DNA of 64,000 nucleotides from Pontibacter vulgaris (GTDB taxonomy: Bacteria > Bacteroidota > Bacteroidia > Cytophagales > Hymenobacteraceae): assembly GCF_022758145.1 (NCBI RefSeq), contig NZ_JAJVDH010000005.1:62001-126000 (forward strand). Direction: 5' to 3'. Of the stretch, positions 1 to 8,200 are shown in pieces (within the stretch, counting starts at the first letter, position 1; the number at the start of each line of letters is the position of its first letter). Under the pieces are notes generated by a model, which saw only the letters and a list, made by a program, of their open reading frames with translations, did no database searches and had not been told where the DNA came from. The position numbers and the translations under genes are program-made.

Positions 1-1
1 A

Positions 2-706
2 GAGCTGCAAGGCGTTGAAACTATAAAAGGCAATTCACACAAAGATAATTTTTACCATACGTTGCAGGTGCTCGATAATGTAGCAGAAGTTTCTGATGAT
101 CTTTGGCTTCGTTGGTCGGCTATACTTCACGACATTGCCAAACCCGATACCAAGCGCTATTCTGATAAAGTGGGCTGGACGTTTCATGGGCACGAGGAGC
201 GCGGCGCCCGCATGACGCCAAAAATATTTAAAGACCTGAAGCTGCCCCTGAATGAGCACATGAAGTTTGTTCAGAAACTGATTCGCCTGCACCTTCGCCC
301 AATTGCCCTGGTAAAGGAAACTGTTACCGACTCAGCTATCCGCAGGTTGTTGTTTGAAGCCGGTGATGATATTGATGCCTTGATGAAACTGTGCCGTGCT
401 GATATCACGTCTAAAAATGATAACAAAGTAAAGCGCTACCTTCAGAATTTCGATAAAGTTGAGAAACGCCTTATAGAAGTAGAAGAAAGTGACAAGCTGC
501 GCAACTTCCAGCCTGTTATTACCGGTGAGATCATTATGGAATCTTTTGACCTGAAGCCATCCAAAACAGTTGGCGACCTGAAGGAAATACTTACCGAAGC
601 CATACTTGAAGGAAAAGTTAAAAACGAATTTGAGGAAGCTTATGCATATTTATTGAAAGTAGGAGAAGCAAAAGGATTACCTGTTATCAACAATAAACTA
701 CAATAA
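2..706 (+). CDS. cca: CCA tRNA nucleotidyltransferase, C-terminal part
   Basis: The 5' end lies outside the window; 234 residues are visible, open in frame from base 2. The visible part is the HD-domain half of a CCA-adding enzyme/poly(A) polymerase-family protein, which adds or repairs the 3' CCA of tRNAs. The segment [14 protein letters not shown], the HD pair in LHDIAKP (about visible residues 43-44) and FHGHEE are the metal-binding HD signature of this family. The nucleotidyltransferase head with its catalytic aspartates would lie upstream and cannot be checked. The gene is followed by a strong terminator. It could in principle be another HD-type polynucleotide adenylyltransferase, but the tail fits the bacterial cca type with a fused HD domain. 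Confidence 0.85.
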   Translation, partial: ELQGVETIKGNSHKDNFYHTLQVLDNVAEVSDDLWLRWSAILHDIAKPDTKRYSDKVGWTFHGHEERGARMTPKIFKDLKLPLNEHMKFVQKLIRLHLRPIALVKETVTDSAIRRLLFEAGDDIDALMKLCRADITSKNDNKVKRYLQNFDKVEKRLIEVEESDKLRNFQPVITGEIIMESFDLKPSKTVGDLKEILTEAILEGKVKNEFEEAYAYLLKVGEAKGLPVINNKLQ

Positions 707-730
707 CTTCATACTATAGCTACAAGTATA

Positions 731-770
731 AAAAAGCCGGGTTCCTCTACAAAAGGGAACCCGGCTTTTT
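731..770 (+). terminator. Intrinsic terminator after cca
   Basis: A 15-bp stem (731-745 pairs with 756-770) with a GC-rich core GCCGGGTTCC and a T tract on the right arm lies 25 bp after the cca stop. AAGTATAAA (724-732) sits between the stop codon and the stem, as at most terminators here. Confidence 0.9.
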
Positions 771-976
771 TATCAAACAGCTAAATAAATAAGGGTATGT
801 TAATAACGTAGGTGTAGCTTAGGTATTGTTATTTTTGAATAAATATTTGCACAGTATTTAAAGATGTAAGCACAAGCATCAGGTTAAATATTCTGTTAAT
901 TAACAAGTTTTGCCCTGTCATATCAACTAGTCTTGGGTTAAAGTATAGTTTTATGTTGTACTAGTGGCAGATTTAG

Positions 977-1018
977 AACCGGGCTGATGTAACGGATGAT
1001 TTTTCAGCCCGGTTTTTA
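977..1018 (+). terminator. Hairpin with T tract in the cca/PspC gap
   Basis: AACCGGGCTGA (977-987) pairs perfectly with TCAGCCCGGTT (1004-1014) and is followed by a short T run on the plus strand. It lies just beyond the end of the minus-strand PspC gene, but the T tract is on the plus-strand side, so it looks like a second barrier to read-through from cca. The remaining bases of the 330-bp gap (707-1037) are AT-rich and show no ORF or RNA gene. Confidence 0.5.
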
Positions 1019-1037
1019 AAGAAGTATAATTCTGTCA

Positions 1038-3545
1038 TTAACGGCGGGTAACTTTGCTCGGTCCCGAAGCATCAATGTCAGTGTTTTTAGGGTTGCCGCC
1101 ATAAGTTATTTGGCTCGTTCCGGATGCCTCTGCCCGAAGTGTTTGCGTTGCATATACTTCAGCAATACTTACACCGGTGGCATCAATATCTACAGAATTA
1201 GCCTGCAGGCCATCAGCATCTAAATGGCAGGCACCTGCTATATCCATCTCTACATGGCTGGCGCGGCCTGTAAATTTACTGGCAGATGCTCCCGCAATAT
1301 CAATTTTCAGATCACGAACGTTTACCTGAGCCGTAGCTTTTGTAGCTCCGGACAGACTAATGCCAAGATTATCGGTTGATATGTTGCCGATGTCCGCTTT
1401 TATAGCGCCACCCAGGTCAATGTCTTCAATATTAGGGGCCGTTATCTGGATCAGTACAGGTGTTTTATCTTCAAAGAGATTGAAGTTTCTTCTTGTTGAT
1501 TCTATCACGAGTTCCTGGCCGTTCTGGTCTATATCCAGGCGACGGATCTCATCTCTATCACCGCGAACACGCACACTATAATTCCCCTGTCTGATCTGGA
1601 CATGATAAGGACCGGCAATGCTGATGCGTCTGAAATCTTTCAGGTTGAATGTTTGTGAATAAGTACCATAGGCATCCATGTCCATCAATACACTTTCGCC
1701 ATCTCTGATGCCTTCCACATCTACATTCACATCACCGTTGTTGTTGAGGTTATACGCTTCATCTTCCTCGTTATCCAGGGTATCAGCAGCGCAGGTTAAA
1801 CATTCTAGCATATCGCCTTTTACCTGCCAGGTGTTACGCACTATTTTAGCTGTACTATAATCACGGTCGAAGGTGGCGCTAGGCAGCATGTAAGTGAATT
1901 CTTCGGTAAGGCGCAGCGGCTTGTTCTTAGGCAGGTATAACTGAATCTCCAGATCCTGATCACGGAACGCAGCTCCTTTCTTAAATTCATAGCTATTATC
2001 AAAACGCAGTACAGAATCGGTCTGCACAAAACGGTAAGTAACCATGCGTGCATTTTTCTGGGCTTCAGCCTCTGTTTTACCTTTCGCCTCTACGCGCTGA
2101 ATAACCTGAATGTCATTGCCAGTTGATTCACGCACATCTACATATACATGGTCGAAGTCGTTGTCCATGTCGTAGGCATCCAGTGTAAGTGTTTTATAGT
2201 TGCCGGCAGGTATAGTTTTGGTTACAACCACCTCGCCACTACGTTTAAAATTACCAGCGTAAGCAATAATGGTAGCTATAAGTATAAATAAGCTCACCAG
2301 CCACACCCCAAACAAAGACCATCCAACTATAGGGCGTAAGAAAAAGCGCTTGGTTAATAATGCCAGTGCCAGGAAAATAAGCAGCAATAGCGGAATAAGG
2401 CCTACAATAAAACCTGCAACAATACCGAGCCTGGGAAAGCCCTCCAGAAACACGGAGGCCGGAAAATCACCCATACTTACATACTGCGATTCATCCACAA
2501 GGCCAAGTGATACAAACAATGTCGAAAACAAAGCGATAGTTAAGCCAACCGATATGACAATAAGCAGAATACCTGCGCCCACACGAATCAGGGTGATAAG
2601 GAAGGCAAGTATAGGGCCCAGTGCTTTGCCAAGCCAGTTAATAACCTGGGAGATCAGTCGGATAGGAAGCAGGATAATTTTTGCTAAAGCGCTTTCCTCG
2701 CCGTTGCGGTCTTTCATGTTCAGGTTTTCCTTTAGGGTATGTTCTATACCTGCCAGCGTAACAGGGTCGCCCTGCATCTGCATACGTTCTGTTAGTGTAA
2801 CGGCTTCAGGCACAGCTATCCATAGTACTATGTAAGCCAAAATGCCAAACCCGCCCAGGAAAATCGAGATCAGAAACAGGATACGGACAACCGCTACATC
2901 AACCCCGAAATACTTGGCTATACCACTTGCCACGCCACCCAGTTTTTTGTCTTCAGGGTCGCGGAACAGCTTTTTAACCGTTGTTTCAGGTAGCTGGTCG
3001 CTTTGTGGCATGGCAATCCAAAGTATACCATATATGATGATGCCCGTTGCAGTAGAAACACCTGCCGATATTATACCTAATACCACAAAAAGTATAAAGA
3101 ACAGCCTGATCCAGAGTGTATCTATGTTAAGATAATTTGCGATACCTGCGCAAACACCTCCCAGTACTTTGCGGTTTACATCCCGGTAAAGTCTTCTGGT
3201 ACCCGGCGCAGTATAAGTGGAAGAGCCTGCTCCTGCATTTCCTGTTGCCGAAGTATAAGCTGTTTCTTCTTCCACCTCGTCTAAAACTTCGAAGTCGGTA
3301 ACGTTGCCCATTCTGGCAATCAGGTACTGTATATCTTCCAGTGTAATTACCTGCTTGGCAGGAGATAATCTTGATGAGAAAATCTCGGCAATACGGTACT
3401 CAATGTCAGCTACGATTTCTTCGTGGCCTTCATACGTGGAGAAATATTTTCTGATAGACGCAAGGTATCTGCTTAACTGCTCATATCCATCCTCTTCAAT
3501 ATAGAAGATAATGCCTTGCAAGTTGATGCTTATATTCTTTTTCAT
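1038..3545 (-). CDS. PspC-domain and DUF2807-type membrane stress protein
   Basis: An 835-residue membrane protein. Residues 1-95 form a soluble N-terminal part. Two PspC (phage shock protein C) units follow, about 117-181 (starting RRLYRDVNRKVLGGVCAGIA) and 190-248 (KKLFRDPEDKKLGGVASGIA), each with a hydrophobic helix. Several more membrane segments occupy about 290-425. The C-terminal third (about 640-830) is a repetitive beta-rich region like the DUF2807/GIN adhesin-type domain. This architecture is common in Bacteroidota and is placed by homology in envelope stress or membrane integrity; no enzymatic role is evident. It starts 2 bp after the stop of the PadR regulator and is almost certainly cotranscribed with it. 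Confidence 0.85.
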   Translation of the reverse strand: MKKNISINLQGIIFYIEEDGYEQLSRYLASIRKYFSTYEGHEEIVADIEYRIAEIFSSRLSPAKQVITLEDIQYLIARMGNVTDFEVLDEVEEETAYTSATGNAGAGSSTYTAPGTRRLYRDVNRKVLGGVCAGIANYLNIDTLWIRLFFILFVVLGIISAGVSTATGIIIYGILWIAMPQSDQLPETTVKKLFRDPEDKKLGGVASGIAKYFGVDVAVVRILFLISIFLGGFGILAYIVLWIAVPEAVTLTERMQMQGDPVTLAGIEHTLKENLNMKDRNGEESALAKIILLPIRLISQVINWLGKALGPILAFLITLIRVGAGILLIVISVGLTIALFSTLFVSLGLVDESQYVSMGDFPASVFLEGFPRLGIVAGFIVGLIPLLLLIFLALALLTKRFFLRPIVGWSLFGVWLVSLFILIATIIAYAGNFKRSGEVVVTKTIPAGNYKTLTLDAYDMDNDFDHVYVDVRESTGNDIQVIQRVEAKGKTEAEAQKNARMVTYRFVQTDSVLRFDNSYEFKKGAAFRDQDLEIQLYLPKNKPLRLTEEFTYMLPSATFDRDYSTAKIVRNTWQVKGDMLECLTCAADTLDNEEDEAYNLNNNGDVNVDVEGIRDGESVLMDMDAYGTYSQTFNLKDFRRISIAGPYHVQIRQGNYSVRVRGDRDEIRRLDIDQNGQELVIESTRRNFNLFEDKTPVLIQITAPNIEDIDLGGAIKADIGNISTDNLGISLSGATKATAQVNVRDLKIDIAGASASKFTGRASHVEMDIAGACHLDADGLQANSVDIDATGVSIAEVYATQTLRAEASGTSQITYGGNPKNTDIDASGPSKVTRR

Positions 3546-3547
3546 GA

Positions 3548-3886
3548 TTACTGCGCTTTCTTGTTTAGGATGATATATTCAGTGGAGTCTACCAGTTCTC
3601 GCCAGGTTGCCCGGAGCTGATCCAGAAAGGCGCGGCCTGTATCGGTGAGTGTATAATACTTTCGTGGCGGGCCGGAGGATGATTCTACCCAGTTGTAGTC
3701 GAGAAGCGACGCGTTCTTGAGGCGGGTGAGCAAAGGGTAGAGTGTACCCTCCACAACGATCATTTTGGCCGCTGTCAGCTCTTCCAACATATCGGACGCA
3801 TATACTTCACCACGAGAGATAATCTCCAGTATGCAGAATTCCAGAATTCCTTTCCGCATCTGCACTTGTGTGTTTTCTACTTTCAT
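3548..3886 (-). CDS. PadR-family transcriptional regulator
   Basis: A 112-residue winged-helix protein starting MKVENTQVQMRKGILEFCIL. The ATG at 3886 was chosen because PadR proteins of this type begin about 10 residues before the RKG..E motif; a longer frame reaching upstream runs through the promoter. The helix-turn-helix with VEGTLYPLLTRLKNASLLDY and the GPPRKYYTLTDTGR wing are typical of the subfamily-2 PadR proteins that repress a neighbouring PspC gene. The PspC gene follows after 2 bp. Regulation: the upstream region has a promoter-like TATATTTG and a 13-bp direct repeat, consistent with autorepression. Confidence 0.9.
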   Translation of the reverse strand: MKVENTQVQMRKGILEFCILEIISRGEVYASDMLEELTAAKMIVVEGTLYPLLTRLKNASLLDYNWVESSSGPPRKYYTLTDTGRAFLDQLRATWRELVDSTEYIILNKKAQ

Positions 3887-3909
3887 GATGATTCCGTTTA
3901 ATGTTGAGG

Positions 3910-3953
3910 CAAATATATCATAAGGTACTATGTAAAGCAAGGTACTTTGTAAA
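3910..3953 (-). promoter_or_regulatory. Promoter and probable PadR operator of the padR-pspC operon
   Basis: On the minus strand TATATTTG (3917 to 3910) fits the Bacteroidota -7 box TAnnTTTG, with CTTG (3941 to 3938) 20 bp upstream as the -33 box. The same stretch, read on the plus strand, contains a near-perfect direct repeat GGTACTATGTAAA (3924-3936) and GGTACTTTGTAAA (3941-3953), 17 bp apart. The repeat overlaps the spacer and the -33 box, where a repressor would block transcription. That PadR binds here is an inference. Confidence 0.6.
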
Positions 3954-4173
3954 AATAATTACGGTAGTTTTTTAAAAGGGTTTGCGCAACAGCGTTTTGT
4001 GGAAATAATTCAGTATTTTTGATGAAAAATATAATTGCCTGAATATTGCAAAAGTGCCTTTTTTATTAAGTATGAGGGGTTTATGGGATTTAAAGGCAAA
4101 AATTACATCCGGTAAAATATTTTTTTTAAATTTTGGTATCAGAAGAAATAATTAGAAGAGCTCTCTGTAAAAT

Positions 4174-5271
4174 ATGATCAGATTTACCTTTAGGTGTTTA
4201 TGTTTCGCTTTATTGATGTGTTGGTTTTCTGCTGCCAACGCGCAGCTTACTGCACCAAAGTATAGCAATGAGTTTCTGAATATAGGCGTGGGGGCACGCG
4301 CACTAGGTATGGCTAACGTGCAGGCCGCCATAGCCAGCGATGCAACTGCCGGCTACTGGAACCCGGCCGGGCTATTGCGCCTGAAGTATAAGTATAATGT
4401 AGAGCTTATGCACTCTGAGCTCTTTGCAGGTATTGCCAAAAATGACTTCGGAAGTTTTGCCATGCCTCTGGATAGCAACAGCGCTCTGGCTGTATCAGTA
4501 ATAAGGTTAGGTGTGGATGATATTGCCGATACCCGCAGGTTGCAGAATGAATTTGGTTATATTCAGTACGATAGTATAAAATTCTTTTCGGTAGCTGATT
4601 ATGCGGTTTTGCTTTCTTATGCCCGCCGCAGCAACCTGATAGAAGGTTTGCAATTAGGGGCGAATGCAAAGATTATTTACCGCAACGTAGGAGATTTTGC
4701 TAATGCGTGGGGCTTTGGTATAGATGCCGGTGCACAACTACAGCAGGGCAACTGGCAGTTTGGCATCATGGCAAAAGATATAACCACCACCTTTACCTCC
4801 TGGACCCATAATGTAGAAGCACTGGAAGAAGCCTATCGCCAAACCGGCAACGACCTGCCCGAGAGTACTACAGAGCTTACCTTGCCCCGTGTGGTGCTTG
4901 GTGTTGGAAAGACTTTTGTAATAACCGATAAATTCTCTGCGCTAGTAGCTACCGACCTTGATTTTACATTTGATGGAAAGCGTAATGTTCTTATAAGTTC
5001 AGATGTATTATCGCTGGACCCTCATTTGGGATTGGAGTTAGCCTATAATAATTCGGTTTATGTGCGCGGTGGCCTTAATAACTACCAGCAGACAAAGAAT
5101 TTTGATGGCAGCAATAATAATCGAATGCAGCCTAATTTTGGTGTAGGTGTTAAAACCAGCGGGCTCAACCTCGACCTCGCTTTATCAAGGGTTAATGGTA
5201 AAGAAAGTAATGCTGTTTCCAGTGGAGGTGTTTCCTCTGTAATTGTATCATTAGGTTATTCATTCAACTAG
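4174..5271 (+). CDS. PorV/PorQ-family outer membrane protein
   Basis: A 365-residue outer membrane beta-barrel protein with a signal peptide ending near ANAQL (about residue 23). The motif ARALGMANVQAAIASDATAGYWNPAGL near the N terminus is the FadL/PorV-family hatch sequence (quoted in part: GARALGMANV, YWNPAGL). PorV-like proteins are the lipid-associated shuttle partners of the type IX secretion sortase PorU. Here the gene lies 20 bp upstream of a PorU2-like C25 peptidase, which supports a matching PorV/PorU-type pair. The barrel ends in an aromatic-rich strand closing with GYSFN, as usual for outer membrane proteins. Which cargo it serves cannot be told from the sequence. Confidence 0.8.
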   Translation: MIRFTFRCLCFALLMCWFSAANAQLTAPKYSNEFLNIGVGARALGMANVQAAIASDATAGYWNPAGLLRLKYKYNVELMHSELFAGIAKNDFGSFAMPLDSNSALAVSVIRLGVDDIADTRRLQNEFGYIQYDSIKFFSVADYAVLLSYARRSNLIEGLQLGANAKIIYRNVGDFANAWGFGIDAGAQLQQGNWQFGIMAKDITTTFTSWTHNVEALEEAYRQTGNDLPESTTELTLPRVVLGVGKTFVITDKFSALVATDLDFTFDGKRNVLISSDVLSLDPHLGLELAYNNSVYVRGGLNNYQQTKNFDGSNNNRMQPNFGVGVKTSGLNLDLALSRVNGKESNAVSSGGVSSVIVSLGYSFN

Positions 5272-5291
5272 ATAAATTCAGCTATCCGGCT

Positions 5292-8200
5292 ATGCCTAAC
5301 TATACTTCTATTAAACAATTTCTGCTGATTCTGGCGCTGACATTAACAAGTGTTTTGTTCTGTAACAATGTACAGGCACAACAGACTTATGGCAACGAAT
5401 GGATCAAGTATGACCAAACTTATTACAAGATCAGGGTTACACAAACGGGCCTGCACCAATTAGATTATACTTACCTGAGCCAGCTTGGTCTTGCCGGTGT
5501 TAACCCGAAACATTTCCAGCTTTTCAGAAGAGGCAAAGAGGTTTCTATTTATGTTGCCGGCGAACAGGATGAGAAATTGGATACGCAGGATTACATCGAG
5601 TTCTTTGGCGAACGTAATGATGGCCAACTCGATAAAGAGCTTTACAAAAATCCGGCACACCAGATAAACCCATACTATAGCCTCTATACCGATACCGCCG
5701 CTTATTTTCTGACAGTATCTCCAGGCGGAGGCAAACGCATGCAGGTATCAAATCCGACTGTTGATGGCCGCACGCCGGAGCCATATCATCTGCAGAAAGC
5801 AACAATATTACCGGTAGAAGCCTTTTACGGGGGCAAAGCATATAGCGGGAGCTTAATGCCGTGGATGGACCAGGGAGAGGGTTTTGTAGGAAGTACATCC
5901 AGATATGAAAAGACCTATACCATAAATCAGATTACGAATATTGAAACTACAGGCCCCAGGCCACAATTAAGATATATTGCATATGCCAGAAACGAAGTAC
6001 TCCATAATTTTGTAATCCGGATTACTGATGCTGCCGGGGTAACCCGGGAGATAGCAAGGCACCAGATCGTAGATTCCGGCCATTTATTAAGGGACTATAC
6101 TTTGGATTTCTCTGATATAAAATCTCCGGGGACCTTAACATTAAAAACTCTTCCTGATTTATCTTATAATCCTGACGGAAGTGAAATAATTACTAACCAG
6201 GTAAGTGTAGCATATGCTTCTGTTACATTTCCGCAAAAGAGCATTGTTACAGGTAACAACATGTTCTTCTTTACCGACTCAACTCGTACTTTAAATCCAT
6301 ACTTCTCTTTTACCGGAGCAGGTGCTGGCACCGTAGCCTATGATATCACAGACCAGGGTAACATAATCAGAACAGAAGGTGTAGCAACAGGCACTACTAA
6401 AGGTTATGTGATTGCAGCTGGCGATAGAAGAACACATAAACTACTATTAGCGAATACTGCATCACCTATTAAGCCTCAGATTGCCAAACAAATTGTTTTC
6501 AGAAACATAGATCCTGCTGCGCACAACTTTATCATATTAACAAATAAGCGGCTAATGGCTGCAGCTGAAGGTTCAGCTTTGCCAGCTCCAAAGGAGTATG
6601 CCGCTTACAGAGCTTCTGCTGCAGGAGGAAGCTATGATACGCTTGTGGTTTTTGTAGATGATATTGTCAACCAGTTTCATTATGGAGAATTTACATCGAA
6701 TGCGATCAGGCGTTTTGTATCTTATATGCGAACCTCGCCCCGTGAGAAACATTTGCTTATACTTGGTAAAGGTGTAGAGTTTGACAAAGTGAATTACCGT
6801 AATGCCGCCACAAGAGCCCTCGATCTGGTACCAACTTTTGGGGTTCCTGGTTCAGATATAATGTTTTCAGCTGATTTTCGGAATAATTCCTACGAACCTA
6901 AAGTACCTACAGGTCGCCTTTCTGTAACTTCTCCGCAGCAAATTATAAACTACCTCAACAAAGTAAAAGAGTATGAGGCATTACCAGAAGGGCTTGCCTG
7001 GCGCAAAAACATATTACAACTCGGTGGAGGTGTAAAAGCCTCGGAAATGAACCAGTTTGCTACATGGTTACGCACTTATAAGGAAATTGCTGAGGGGCCA
7101 TTGCTCGGGGCCAATGTTATTGAGAAATACAGGCAGAATGTAAGCGAAGTAGTAGAAACTATGAATGTTTCTAATGAGGTAAACGCAGGTGTATCTTTAA
7201 TGACTTTCTTCGGGCATAGCTCATTAGGTACTACAGACCTGGATATCGGATTTGCATCCAGCCCTTTGAACGGGTATCAGAATAAAGGGAAATATCCTCT
7301 TATGCTTATGAACGGATGTAACATTGGAAGTTTTGCGTCATCGGCTAGTTCTGTTTCATTAGGCGAAGACTGGATAGCTGCCGCCGATAAAGGAGCTATT
7401 GGCTTAATTGCGCATTCTCATGTCGGTCTCGATTACTATCTTCATCTCTATTCCCTGAATTTCTATACAACTGCGTTCAAAAACCCTGCTACTTATGGCT
7501 TAACAGTAGGCAATGTTATGAAGGAAACTGTTAAGCAGATAACATCAACATACAAACAAAGTGAAGTTGTGGCAATGGTTACTGAGATGGGCTTACAAGG
7601 TGACCCTGCTGTTAAGCCTTATACGCCGGGTAAGCCGGATTACATGTTTCAGGATAATGTAGCTTCGGTTAAAGACCAGAATGGTGAATTGTTAACAGCC
7701 ACTTCAGAGAGTTTTGTTCTCAATGTAGGAGTAGATAACCTAGGGAAAGCGATTACAGATTCTGTAACTGTAACAGTAAAACGAACTTTGTCTGATAATA
7801 CGGAGATGCCCACAGATTCTTTTAAGATCGGGCCAATAATTAGGAAACGGGTATTACAATTGCCTATGAATAACAAAGGTGTGCCTGCTCTTGGTTTAAA
7901 TACGTTTGAGGTAACATTAGATAGCCCAAATGAATTTGATGAGTTGAACGAGGGAAATAACATCCTTCGCTTTCAATATTATTTCCCCGCCAATGGTCTT
8001 ATATCTTTAACGCCTAAAGAATACAGCATTGTAAATACAGAGAAAGTAAAATTGGTAGTGCAGGCAACAGACCTGCAACGTAATAGCAAAGGGTTTTACT
8101 TTGAGATAGATACTACCCAAAACTTCAATAGCAGTTTAAAACAAACCCATACAACTGCTAATGCCTTGTTACCGGAGTGGGAGGTTAATTTGCCGGTGAC

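Noticed and set aside
2269..2835. Open frame of 188 codons on the plus strand inside the PspC gene
   Set aside because: It is antisense to a clear gene, has no family motif and a composition typical of a shadow frame.
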